DNA from: Candidatus Calescibacteriota bacterium
GTDB lineage: Bacteria; CAIJMQ01; JAADFP01
DNA: 33,742 nt
NCBI GenBank assembly: GCA_021162785.1
Contig: JAGGYA010000009.1
Location: 1-33,742 of the forward strand
Direction: 5' to 3'
This document shows, one piece after another, positions 15,533 to 23,796 of this stretch. Each line of letters starts with the position of its first letter. Within the stretch, counting starts at the first letter, position 1. The notes below the pieces were generated by a model that was not told the DNA's origin, ran no database searches, and worked only from the letters and a program-made list of their open reading frames with translations. A program made the position numbers and the translations under genes.

Positions 15533-18500
15533 TCATCTCCTCCAGAAAGCACCTTCTAAGGTTTTCAAAATTTTAAAACTTCCTCCCTCTTTCCCCACAA
15601 TCTCCACCACCTTGTAAGATTCCCGATGCACCAAGTTCTGAGAGTAAATATAACCCTTTATTTCATTGGTGTAGGTAACCCTGTATCTCCCCTTCCCCTG
15701 GGGTTCAACTTTGAGATTGCTTATCTTGTAATTTATCCTGTCAAACATATCAAAACTCTCAGAAAGCGTCTCCTCTACATCATCCACGGTTGTCCCGTCG
15801 TATGCCTCCCAGTCATCGGAAAGGAGATTTAGCAAAGCTCCCAGATTCTTTGACTCATAATAGTAGGCAAAGGAATGGTAGAGATTTTTGATCTTAAACA
15901 CCGCCCTTTCCGTTTCCGATTTCTCCTTTATTTCCTCAAACAATCTATCTGCCCATCCCTTCAGGTTCACCAGTTCATCCATTAACTTCTCCACCTTTGA
16001 AGAGTTATACTTATTCAGGAAATTCTCCACCTTATCCATAAGATGATCAATTTTCATTATGAACTTCTCAATCATCTCCATGGCCCTATCCAGTGAAAGA
16101 TTCTGAAGAGAACCTTCAAGTTTTCTCTTCTCCTCTTTTAATCCTTTCACAAGCGGGCTGATTCGAGCGATGAGTTCTTCCTCCTTTTCTTCCCTTTCAA
16201 ACTCCTGGAATTTTTCATTTATCTTTTCCCCAATTTTCTTCACCATTTCCTTGATACTCTGGTATAAAGGGTAGGGGAAATCCTCTTTAAAGAGAGGAGT
16301 AATCTTATTTACATAATCTGCCCAGAGATTCCCCAGTCTACTCCGATTTTTGGCTTCATCCACTTTTTTCAGAAAATCCTGAAGATAAGAGAGTTTCTCA
16401 TTTAAAACCTTCTTGAGTTGGGGTGCAAGAGAAGAAAGGAATTTTAATGCCTTCTCTTTAATCTCCTTAAGAAGAGAGCTTTCTGTCTTCAACGCTTTAA
16501 AGTAACTATCCACTTCAAGTATAGACTTCCAGTTATTCTCCAAATTCTTGCTTAAACTTTCCAGCTCCCGGTATTTAGAACCTGCCTCAGCAAGTTTTGA
16601 GAAATACTTCTTTTCTTTAAGATAAATCTTCACCATATCCTTTGTTTCATTCCTCACCTTGTTGATAATCTCATCTAAAACAAAAGGAGGATAGAGAGGT
16701 TGATCATCCAGAGCCAGCCGGTAAGAGAAAAATTCCTCCACCAGACTCTTAGCTTCCCCTTTAAGAACCACATGTCGCTGATAAGCAGTAAGGGAGTTAT
16801 ATCTTCTAACCTTCTCCAGGAAAGATGCTTCCGCTTTAAGAGGCCCCACGATATTTTCTATAGAATCAAGCAGAGAAATGAACTCTTCCATACTCTTTTC
16901 CACCTGGTAAATTTCCCAGTCTTCATGTGTTTTCTTCCACCAGACAATTCGGTCTTTAAGGCTTTCCAGCCGTTTGAGTTTCTCTATATTGGGTTGGAGC
17001 TTTTTAATTCGTGGGAGATTCTTCTTGCACCAGGCATAGAGCTGGGAAGGATAAATACCGTTGTAAAGAGAATAAAGATACCTCTCATTCTCATATAGTC
17101 TTTCCCATTGAGCCCCATAAAGATCCCAGAAACTTGCCATTCCCCTCCTTTCTTCAAGAAAAGAAACAGGTGGCCCCCAGAAATTACCGAACTTCTTTAC
17201 CCAGACAGTTCTAAGCCTTTCCTCGGGAGCATTCCAGATTCTCTGTTCATAAAAAGCCACAGCTTCTTCAATGAATTCAAAGGAAGTGTCCATACTTAGA
17301 ATTCCCACATTACTTTCTAAAACTTTAAGAGCATTTTCTCTCCATTTATCCATCACTAAGGAGAGACTATCCTGCGTTACCTGAATAATATCCTGAATCT
17401 CCAAACACAGATTGTAGGCTTTCTCTGCTATCTCAAATCTTTCACACTCTTCTCCCTCTCCATACTTTTTCTCAAATTTTTTAAGCTCAGCCATCCTCTC
17501 ATTGTATTTCCTTACATAATCCTTAAGAATCTCCTCAATCTTCTCATCCAGCTTCTTGTAATTAAGATCGTAGCTTTCAATAATTTCTTCCTTTTTCTTT
17601 TTCAGTTCTTCCAGATCATCCTCGTGCCTTTCTCGAAAAGCCTTCTTCCATTCTTCCCACTGTTTCCTCCTTGGTTCCGCTATTTGCTCATACTTTTTCT
17701 TTATCTCCTTATATTTTTGAAAATAATCCTCCTCACTTGGTTCCTTCCCCATTTCTCTCATTTTCTCTATATATTCTGAGTAGCTCCCCAGATAAATCTT
17801 CTCCTCTTCTGTAGGATGGGGGGCAATCCCATACTTGGGATAAAACTTCTTAAAAATCTCATCGTAAGCATTCTCGAAAGCCTTAAAAGTAATCCTCCCC
17901 TTCTTTAAATCCTCAAGATTTTTCTCATACTCTCTTATCAGCATCTCCTTGTAAGCTACAGTTTTAGGCCAGGGATCCCTTCCAGCCAGTTCTTCCATTT
18001 CCTTCCGTTTCTCCTCAGCAAGCCTCCTCAGTTCCTCCTCTTCTCTCTTCTTCCTTTCCTCTTCCAGTTTCTTGAGATACTCCTTATATTCCTGGGTGGG
18101 TTCCAGTTCTATGCTAAACTTCTTGTAAACCATTGACATTACCTTATTTGCAAGTGGAATATCCTGAGCATTAAGCTTTACAGATCCAGCCTTAAAAAAC
18201 TTTTTCCTGTAGGGAGTGTAAGCAAATTCGTATTCTTCTCCCTCCCTGAGCCTCTTCACTTTAAAAACCAGCACACTACCTCTTCTTTCCCCTATTTTCT
18301 TCCCATTCTTCTTTATCTCCAGAACCACATCTTCATACTCACCAGTCTCTTTATCCGTAAAAGAAAAAATACATGTTGCATATAGCCGGACATTCATTAT
18401 CCTCCGGGCTCTTTTCCTGAGTCTTTCAAATGCCCTTTTCTGCTTTTCTTCCTTTCTCAAGAAATCAATAAGCGCATTTTCAATTTGTTCTTTACGAGAA

Positions 18501-18985
18501 GCCCAGGTAAAAAAGACATGTGACAGGAACCCCTGATCCTCACCAAGAGCCAAAGTAACATTCTCATATAACGCATCCTTATCCCCGGCAAGAATTTTCT
18601 TCTTCACACCAGGAGGGAGAGATCGGTAAATCTCAATCATCTTCTCAAACACTGCCTGATCAAGTTTTTTCTGATAGTAATTTATGAGGTAATACTCCAG
18701 CTTTCCTGCGGTGAGAATCACACTCGCTTTCCCCAGAATGTCAGATATCTTATCTTCAATCTTACTCTGGGCTGCTATGGCCATTGCTCCATCATAATCT
18801 CCGTTATAAATCGCCACCAGAATATCCTTTATTGTTTTTAAATCACCTATTCCCGGAAGCAAACCAGCCAGATCCTCCATAAACTGTTTTTCCACCTCAG
18901 GAGAAACAAAAAGATCCTGCCCCAAAAGATAGGGTAAGAAAATAAGGAGGAATAAGAAAACAAAAAGGCCTCTTGACTTAATCAT
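15533..18985 (-). CDS. Large exported coiled-coil protein with C-terminal NTF2-like domain
   Basis: A 1150-aa protein with a signal peptide (about residues 1-22, ending LLGQ). An N-terminal helical region leads into a beta-rich segment around residues 195-275 (RLYATCIFSFTDKETGEYEDV). Long, very charged coiled-coil stretches follow, strongest near residues 300-340 (KKLEEERKKREEEEL) and in the 430-520 and 800-1020 regions. The C-terminal 115 residues (KIKNLYHSFAYYYESKNLGALLNLLSDDW onward) look NTF2-like. It is probably periplasmic, perhaps a long spacer or adaptor between membranes. I know no named family. It starts six bases after the stop of the 425-aa gene and is third in the operon. Confidence 0.75.
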   Translation of the reverse strand: MIKSRGLFVFLFLLIFLPYLLGQDLFVSPEVEKQFMEDLAGLLPGIGDLKTIKDILVAIYNGDYDGAMAIAAQSKIEDKISDILGKASVILTAGKLEYYLINYYQKKLDQAVFEKMIEIYRSLPPGVKKKILAGDKDALYENVTLALGEDQGFLSHVFFTWASRKEQIENALIDFLRKEEKQKRAFERLRKRARRIMNVRLYATCIFSFTDKETGEYEDVVLEIKKNGKKIGERRGSVLVFKVKRLREGEEYEFAYTPYRKKFFKAGSVKLNAQDIPLANKVMSMVYKKFSIELEPTQEYKEYLKKLEEERKKREEEELRRLAEEKRKEMEELAGRDPWPKTVAYKEMLIREYEKNLEDLKKGRITFKAFENAYDEIFKKFYPKYGIAPHPTEEEKIYLGSYSEYIEKMREMGKEPSEEDYFQKYKEIKKKYEQIAEPRRKQWEEWKKAFRERHEDDLEELKKKKEEIIESYDLNYKKLDEKIEEILKDYVRKYNERMAELKKFEKKYGEGEECERFEIAEKAYNLCLEIQDIIQVTQDSLSLVMDKWRENALKVLESNVGILSMDTSFEFIEEAVAFYEQRIWNAPEERLRTVWVKKFGNFWGPPVSFLEERRGMASFWDLYGAQWERLYENERYLYSLYNGIYPSQLYAWCKKNLPRIKKLQPNIEKLKRLESLKDRIVWWKKTHEDWEIYQVEKSMEEFISLLDSIENIVGPLKAEASFLEKVRRYNSLTAYQRHVVLKGEAKSLVEEFFSYRLALDDQPLYPPFVLDEIINKVRNETKDMVKIYLKEKKYFSKLAEAGSKYRELESLSKNLENNWKSILEVDSYFKALKTESSLLKEIKEKALKFLSSLAPQLKKVLNEKLSYLQDFLKKVDEAKNRSRLGNLWADYVNKITPLFKEDFPYPLYQSIKEMVKKIGEKINEKFQEFEREEKEEELIARISPLVKGLKEEKRKLEGSLQNLSLDRAMEMIEKFIMKIDHLMDKVENFLNKYNSSKVEKLMDELVNLKGWADRLFEEIKEKSETERAVFKIKNLYHSFAYYYESKNLGALLNLLSDDWEAYDGTTVDDVEETLSESFDMFDRINYKISNLKVEPQGKGRYRVTYTNEIKGYIYSQNLVHRESYKVVEIVGKEGGSFKILKTLEGAFWRR

Positions 18986-18991
18986 CCCACA

Positions 18992-20269
18992 TTAATGAGC
19001 AAACTGGCGAGTGTCACTGATATAGTATTCGATCGTGAGTTCACCGTTAACTGCAAGAATTTTAAACTTCACATACTTCCCATCATCCGTCCAAACACAG
19101 AAACATTCTCCCACAGAGACTGGCCATACCTCAGGTTCATAACCTGACTCAGGTGCCTCTTTAATATCCTCAAGATTCGTATAGGGCACCCTTTGAATAC
19201 CATGAGGTGGCCCACCACCCCAATAGAGAATACCAGGCCAGGCTACATAACTTATATCAATGGAAGGATCCCCTGCTGGATGCTTTGTCTCCGTGGAGAA
19301 ATCAAATCCCTCATCCTCTGCCAGGGTCACCTCAGCATACTCAAACCCCCCACCTTCCATTTCTTCCATCGTATCCTCCACAGTCCCCTCCAGCTCCACC
19401 GTGGTAGCATTCCCTTCCTCATCCACCATAATCACATCATCTCCCACTGCATCCTCATACACCGAAGTAGCTACCTCTCCCGTTTCTGAAACGCCAAAGA
19501 TTAAGGGCGCTGACATCTCCACCAGCTTTATCCCATCCCTTTCCTGAGCAAAAAGCATGCTTGAAGATGAAGAATCCTGTAAGATTTTTCCCGTCTTAAC
19601 ACTGGTCATTCTCCTCTGGAAATCAAAGGCCAGTTCAAACTCCTTCCCTTTTCTTACAACCCTTCTCACATGCGCATTTATACGAATATTGTCAAAGAAA
19701 CGAAAATCCTTCTCCAGCCCATCTTCTAAAGCATTGAGATCCCCGTAGAAATCCTCCGACACATACCGCATAAACTCTGAAAAATTCTCGTTCATATAGG
19801 CTTCCAGCATCTTCCGGAACACTTTTATAACCTCTGCCTTGGTAGCAGAAGGCTTATAAAAAATGGTCATTTCCCACTCCTCAGGATCACTCTTCCTCCC
19901 CGCTGTGTCTACAGCATAAACAAGGAAATGATACTCACGATTTTCTTCAGGTTTAAACTCATAATAAAAACTCCCTTCCTTAACCTTTGCCTCCACCCAG
20001 TTCTCTCCACCATCAAAACTTATCTTAACCTTCCCTATCTCCCCTTTGGAGACTTCCGCTTTCCCCCATATTTTCAAAGCCCCTCCTTCCAGGTCCTCTG
20101 GATTGATAATCAACTCCTCTTCCACATCTTCCGCATTTATTTTTCCCAGATAAAGAGAAGTAATCCTTGGCCCCTCTGCCCTTTTCCCAAACTTCCACCA
20201 CTGAGCATCTATAGAGAAACAAAACATAAGGATGAGTATACTCAATAAAATAAGACTTCTCATCCCCAT
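18992..20269 (-). CDS. Exported Ig/FN3-like plus NTF2-like protein
   Basis: A 425-aa exported protein with a signal peptide (about residues 1-22). Three regions follow: a beta-sandwich domain at about 30-135 with WGKAEVSKGEIGKVKISFDGGENW and YHFLVYAVDTAGRKSDPE, typical of Ig/FN3-like modules; an NTF2-like domain at about 140-265 (VIKVFRKMLEAYMNENFSEFMRYVSEDFYG); and an acidic linker before a C-terminal beta domain that includes GECFCVWTDDGKYVKFKIL. No catalytic motif is seen. GGAGGAG stands five bases before the ATG. It is second in the operon, 12 bp after the outer-membrane barrel gene, which suggests a periplasmic partner of that barrel. Confidence 0.75.
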   Translation of the reverse strand: MGMRSLILLSILILMFCFSIDAQWWKFGKRAEGPRITSLYLGKINAEDVEEELIINPEDLEGGALKIWGKAEVSKGEIGKVKISFDGGENWVEAKVKEGSFYYEFKPEENREYHFLVYAVDTAGRKSDPEEWEMTIFYKPSATKAEVIKVFRKMLEAYMNENFSEFMRYVSEDFYGDLNALEDGLEKDFRFFDNIRINAHVRRVVRKGKEFELAFDFQRRMTSVKTGKILQDSSSSSMLFAQERDGIKLVEMSAPLIFGVSETGEVATSVYEDAVGDDVIMVDEEGNATTVELEGTVEDTMEEMEGGGFEYAEVTLAEDEGFDFSTETKHPAGDPSIDISYVAWPGILYWGGGPPHGIQRVPYTNLEDIKEAPESGYEPEVWPVSVGECFCVWTDDGKYVKFKILAVNGELTIEYYISDTRQFAH

Positions 20270-20281
20270 GATTCTCCTCCT

Positions 20282-21871
20282 TTAAAAACTCTTTTTAAAA
20301 GAAATCTTGAAAAGATTTTCAATATAATCTGAGGAAGACTCACTGAAATGATAGTCATTATGGGAATAATCAAACTTAATCTGGAAATCCTTTATCCTGG
20401 GAGGCACATAAACCACATAGGTATGAACCCTCTTCCGGTCAGAATCAATCCCTCCCGTAGTATCTACCTCTCCAAGTTCCAGATTTAAACCTCCCATCCA
20501 GCACTTCCCATACCGGAAATTAAGTCCTGTCCGATAACTCTGGGTTAAAGTATCCACATCCCCTTTTTCATAGTGCGCATCATCGTAAGAAACTTCAAAG
20601 TAAGGTTTAAGAGTCAACTCTTCCTTAATCCTCCTCCTCGTATTAACCATAAAACTGTAAAAAACCTTATCCGAATCACTTTCTCCCACCCGGTCATTCT
20701 TGAAGAGCCACTCCACCTTACCCCGGAAATTCACCTTCCCAAACCGGTCACTCAACCCCAGCTTAATCCTTTCCGTATACCACTTCACACTCTCATCTCT
20801 TGCCTTAACCTCCCTCAACCTGTAAGCAATGGTAGTGGACTGCCTCTTCCTCTGGAAGAAAAGCCCCTTAACCCGTGTGCCCACCTCCCCCACCTGAGTT
20901 ACCGTGGTAGTTGTCTTTTGATTATCCAGATTATCCCTGTACCACTCATAATTCATATAAAACTTCCACTTCCTTGAAACCCTCCAGTCAAACTTATTTT
21001 TGAACCTCTCCCTGTCCGGGGTGTAAGCTCCTCCCAGGGTCATGAATTCAGGATCCGTCTTCTCAAACTGGAACCTCCAGCTAAGATTTCGGTTAAATCT
21101 CTTATACACCCTCAACTTATTGCTTAACCCCTTCAAAGTATCATCATCCCCATCCAGAACAAACTTCCGGGTATAGGAAGAAGCATGTTCCCCTTCGAGG
21201 TCAAATCCACCCAAAAGCCATTTCCAGTTCAAACTCACCACATTTTGTTTGTAAGCATCCTCAGTTCCCCGGTTATCATCATCTTTATCATCCACAATCT
21301 CAACAAAATTAAGCCCCACTTCATTACTTTCTCTCTTCCACCCCAACCGCAAACCACCCCCTTTCCTCTCCATAGGTTCCCCCTCCACCTCCTTATAAAG
21401 ATACTCCCACTGGGGAGCAAAATAACCTGCAAAAGTTTCTAAGAAAAATCCCCCTTCCTCATCCCACTTGTGGGAATACCCCAATCCCTTAACTGCCCGG
21501 TTTATCGTATACTGGGAGAAATTGGCAAAATAATCACCTACCGTAATCTCATCAAGTTTACTCTTTGCAATGAACTTAAGACTCTCCACTGAAGACTTCT
21601 CCCGGTCTATATTCCGGGAGTCCGTCCACCTCAAAAGAGTGTTGAAATTATAATCCCACGCCGAAGACATCTTCCCCTGACTGAAAATCTCCACTTCCTG
21701 CAGGTAATGGGAGTACTTCTCATAAATACTGTTTTCCTTCCCAGGTCCCTTAATCTCATTGTAATAAAACTCTGTAAGAAGATTCACTCTCACTTCACCT
21801 GCCTGAAGATAATAAGGAAGGAAGAAAAACAAAAAGATGGAGATAAACTTCATTATTCTACTCTTCTCCAT
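20282..21871 (-). CDS. Outer-membrane beta-barrel protein
   Basis: A 529-aa protein with a signal peptide (about residues 1-25, ending LQAG). The mature part is a long series of alternating hydrophobic/polar strands rich in Tyr, Trp and charged turns (SLKFIAKSKLDEITVGDYFANF, FRFQFEKTDP-type strands, SYRTGLNFRYGKCW) and it ends in Phe (FKISFKKSF), the usual signal for outer-membrane insertion. Size suggests about 20 or more strands. It may be a porin-like channel; substrate unknown. GGGAGGG precedes the ATG. It is the first gene of the four-gene operon driven by the promoter at 21939-21967. Confidence 0.82.
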   Translation of the reverse strand: MEKSRIMKFISIFLFFFLPYYLQAGEVRVNLLTEFYYNEIKGPGKENSIYEKYSHYLQEVEIFSQGKMSSAWDYNFNTLLRWTDSRNIDREKSSVESLKFIAKSKLDEITVGDYFANFSQYTINRAVKGLGYSHKWDEEGGFFLETFAGYFAPQWEYLYKEVEGEPMERKGGGLRLGWKRESNEVGLNFVEIVDDKDDDNRGTEDAYKQNVVSLNWKWLLGGFDLEGEHASSYTRKFVLDGDDDTLKGLSNKLRVYKRFNRNLSWRFQFEKTDPEFMTLGGAYTPDRERFKNKFDWRVSRKWKFYMNYEWYRDNLDNQKTTTTVTQVGEVGTRVKGLFFQRKRQSTTIAYRLREVKARDESVKWYTERIKLGLSDRFGKVNFRGKVEWLFKNDRVGESDSDKVFYSFMVNTRRRIKEELTLKPYFEVSYDDAHYEKGDVDTLTQSYRTGLNFRYGKCWMGGLNLELGEVDTTGGIDSDRKRVHTYVVYVPPRIKDFQIKFDYSHNDYHFSESSSDYIENLFKISFKKSF

Positions 21872-21938
21872 CTCAACCCTCCCTTATTTATTTTCTTCAA
21901 CTTTACCCTTAAGACTTAATTGTTATTTATGAAATTTA

Positions 21939-21967
21939 ATTTTAAGCCTTTCCCCCCAGATTTTCAA
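21939..21967 (-). promoter_or_regulatory. sigma70-type promoter of the barrel/NTF2 operon
   Basis: On the minus strand TTGAAA (21962-21967) and TAAAAT (21939-21944) are separated by 17 bp. Transcription should start near 21932, leaving a leader of about 60 nt before the barrel gene. Confidence 0.65.
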
Positions 21968-22033
21968 CTGCACAACCATCCACTTCGGCCTCAAATCATT
22001 CCTCCCCTTACCCCAATCCAGAAAACCCTTATA

Positions 22034-22042
22034 TGCTATAAT
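22034..22042 (+). promoter_or_regulatory. Extended -10 promoter for a leaderless transcript
   Basis: TGCTATAAT (22034-22042) is an extended -10 element. The ATG at 22049 begins seven bases after its end, where transcription should start. No good -35 is present, and no Shine-Dalgarno precedes the ATG. Confidence 0.55.
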
Positions 22043-22048
22043 TCCTGG

Positions 22049-22594
22049 ATGGAAAAATTACCACAAGAATTTGCCCGATTAAAAGATATAGAAAATCCCT
22101 TATTCAAAAAACTCTACTTCCTGGGAATCCTTACCAAATACCTGGAAAGAAAAAATATAAAACCCATAATAGTTGGAGGATATGCAGTAGAGTTTTACAC
22201 ACTCGGCTCCTATTCCACAGGTGATATTGATATAGTAACCGAAGACTACCATGAAATAACCAACACCTTGCAAAATTGGGGTTTCCACAAAATAGGAAGA
22301 ATTTGGGTAAATCCTCACTTGGATATAGAAATAGATATAGTGGGGGAGACATTAGCAGGAGATTATTCAAAAATCTCACAAGTAGAAGTAGAGGGCCTCA
22401 AAGTATATCTCATTGGTATTGAAGACTTAATAATAGATAGACTCAACGCATGGGTATGGTGGAAATCTGAAGAAGATAAACAGTGGGCTAAACAGCTCTG
22501 GAAATTGCACCAGGGAGAAATAGATAAAGATTACCTGAAAAAAAGAGCAAAAGAGGAAAATATCGTTAAAGCCCTGGAGGAGTTAGAAAAATGA
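22049..22594 (+). CDS. Nucleotidyltransferase-like protein (DUF6036/AbiEii type)
   Basis: A 181-aa protein of the nucleotidyltransferase superfamily. PIIVGGYAVEFYTLGSYSTGDIDIV (about residues 42-66) has the GG, then S-x-D-x-D, the metal-binding pattern of the fold. A later D within LDIEIDIVG supplies the third acidic position. Such small proteins often act as toxins or antitoxins in accessory regions, or modify tRNA or proteins; the target here is unknown. Start 22049 is the first base expected in the mRNA, so translation is leaderless. The start of the next gene overlaps its stop (ATGA). Confidence 0.75.
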   Translation: MEKLPQEFARLKDIENPLFKKLYFLGILTKYLERKNIKPIIVGGYAVEFYTLGSYSTGDIDIVTEDYHEITNTLQNWGFHKIGRIWVNPHLDIEIDIVGETLAGDYSKISQVEVEGLKVYLIGIEDLIIDRLNAWVWWKSEEDKQWAKQLWKLHQGEIDKDYLKKRAKEENIVKALEELEK

Positions 22595-22818
22595 GGAAAT
22601 ACAACTTAAGAGAATACTTAAAACAAAACACCCCAATTTTTGCAATTAAAAGAGCAGAGTCCAACCGCCCCCGCACCTTGCGAAGAAAACCTCGCCCACC
22701 TCAAGAATGGGAAGTTTTCCTCCTTCTCACCAGAACCCGCTGGGAAAAATGGGAAAAAGAAGGAAAAATCAAAAAACTCGGTAAAAGAAAATACAGAATA
22801 ACCCTTCAACCCTCCTAA
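22591..22818 (+). CDS. Small basic partner protein, 75 aa
   Basis: A 75-residue, very basic protein (many Arg, Lys) with RPRTLRRKPRPPQEW in the middle and a Lys-rich end. It has no membrane segment. It may bind nucleic acid or the acidic partner. It overlaps the nucleotidyltransferase stop by ATGA, so the two are made together, as in a toxin-antitoxin-like pair. No family recognised. Confidence 0.5.
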   Translation: MRKYNLREYLKQNTPIFAIKRAESNRPRTLRRKPRPPQEWEVFLLLTRTRWEKWEKEGKIKKLGKRKYRITLQPS

Positions 22819-22923
22819 TAAAACTCAAACCCCTGAAAACCTCATTCCCTAAACCCCAGCAAAAATCTTTCAAATCACAAGATAAAATAAACCCTCCTTC
22901 AAAAATACTAAGATAATTTCCCG

Positions 22924-22947
22924 ATTTGGTATAAAATGATACCAAAT
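22924..22947 (+). promoter_or_regulatory. Inverted-repeat operator over the -10 of an HTH remnant
   Basis: ATTTGGTAT and ATACCAAAT form a perfect 9-bp inverted repeat with a 6-bp centre. It overlaps a TATAAA -10 element, and the ATG at 22948 begins right after it. It would suit autorepression by the DNA-binding protein encoded downstream. Confidence 0.5.
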
Positions 22948-23216
22948 ATGGAAACTATCACCAAAGAAAAAGCTATAAAAATTCTCCTAAGGAATATCAA
23001 CACTTATATATGCTATCAAAAAGAACTGCTACTAATGATTTGGAGAAAATCGTGCAGAAAGGGATATTTGAGAAAATTGGAACCAGGGGTAAAGGGAGAT
23101 TCTATACAATCAAAAGGGCAATAATTGGGCAAAAGAGTAAGGAATTCTCACCTGAATTCCCACCAAAAAGCACACGATTTATTTTCAAAAATCTCAGAAA
23201 AACAAAGCCAATTTAG
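22948..23216 (+). pseudogene. Frameshifted winged-helix (Fic/AlbA-type C-terminal HTH) gene
   Basis: The first frame reads METITKEKAIKILLRNINTY, the first helices of a winged helix. The conserved part continues in another frame: MLSKRTATNDLEKIVQKGIF, then GTRGKGRFYTIKR. The second is the hallmark of the C-terminal HTH of Fic-domain and AlbA_2 ATP-binding proteins. A shift at about 23005-23015 is needed to join them. Only the HTH part is present; the catalytic domain is absent. The gene is therefore both truncated and frameshifted, although the operator upstream is intact. A single-base sequencing error could explain the shift but not the missing domain. Confidence 0.6.
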
Positions 23217-23232
23217 TCTCCTTAAGGAAGAA

Positions 23233-23248
23233 AGCATTTTAAAATGCT
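23233..23248. repeat. 16-bp perfect palindrome
   Basis: AGCATTTTAAAATGCT is perfectly self-complementary. It lies between gene remnants in a stretch (23217-23429) with no intact gene. It may be an operator or chance AT-rich symmetry. Confidence 0.35.
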
Positions 23249-23320
23249 ATAAAGAAAGACTATTTTGAGATTCCTCAAGGGTGGAAAGATTTAGCAGAAG
23301 AAAATTACGAACAAATCTAA
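23243..23320 (+). pseudogene. Short C-terminal coding remnant
   Basis: A frame ending in TAA at 23318-23320 encodes KKDYFEIPQGWKDLAEENY, which looks like real protein. There is no start codon or upstream continuation. I cannot assign a family; it is probably the tail of a deleted gene. Confidence 0.25.
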
Positions 23321-23429
23321 AAAACAAAATAAATCTCAAGCAAATCCCTCTTTTTAATGATGAATTGCCAAAATAACTTGCATTTCTAAAATTTTTATTG
23401 TAAGCTTTACTACCGAGGGGGATAGAACT

Positions 23430-23657
23430 ATGAAAACAGCGGTAACAAAAAGGGGACAGACAGTAATCCCTGCTCCACTCAGAAAAAAATATGGAATAAA
23501 CCAAAACACCTGGCTTCAATGGCTGGATACAGGAGAAGGAATAAAAGTAGAGCCAATTCCCAGGGATGTAATCACCGCTTTAAGGGGAATGGGAAAAGGA
23601 AAAAAGCTTGTAGAAAGAATCATAAAAGAGAGAAAATTTGATGCTGAAAGAGAGTGA
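23430..23657 (+). CDS. VapB/AbrB-type antitoxin
   Basis: A 75-aa AbrB/MazE/SpoVT-like DNA-binding protein. TAVTKRGQTVIPAPLRKKYGI at the start is the swapped-hairpin signature. The C-terminal half is charged and would bind a toxin. GAGGGGGAT precedes the ATG. The adjacent toxin gene, overlapping its end by 17 bp, is only a PIN-domain stub. VapB proteins normally repress their own operon and neutralise VapC; here the antitoxin seems to be orphaned. Confidence 0.85.
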   Translation: MKTAVTKRGQTVIPAPLRKKYGINQNTWLQWLDTGEGIKVEPIPRDVITALRGMGKGKKLVERIIKERKFDAERE

Positions 23658-23706
23658 ACAGAAATATCTTCTTGATACCTCTGCTCTTCTCACCCTTATA
23701 GAATAG
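23641..23706 (+). pseudogene. Truncated VapC PIN-domain toxin
   Basis: ATG at 23641 starts MLKESEQKYLLDTSALLTLIE, the first strand and catalytic Asp of a PIN-domain RNase (LLDTSAL). An in-frame TAG at 23704-23706 follows. Beyond the stop, residues no longer resemble a PIN domain (the remaining 100 or so residues are missing), and the promoter of the ATPase gene begins within 60 bp. It is therefore a deleted remnant and cannot act as an RNase. It overlaps the VapB end by 17 bp, the usual operon layout. Confidence 0.7.
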
Positions 23707-23760
23707 GAAGAAATAACTTCCAAACCCACCACACCTCAAATTTCCTTACTAAATTTCGCA

Positions 23761-23793
23761 TTGACACCAAAATTAGTAATGCTAAAATTAGTA
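23761..23793 (+). promoter_or_regulatory. Promoter with direct-repeat operator for the DUF4143 ATPase
   Basis: TTGACA (23761-23766), a 16-bp spacer and TAAAAT (23783-23788) make a strong promoter. Two copies of AAAATTAGTA (23769-23778 and 23784-23793), 15 bp apart, overlap the spacer and -10 and look like a repressor site. The ATG at 23797 starts nine bases after the -10, so the mRNA is nearly leaderless. Confidence 0.6.
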
Positions 23794-23796
23794 TAG

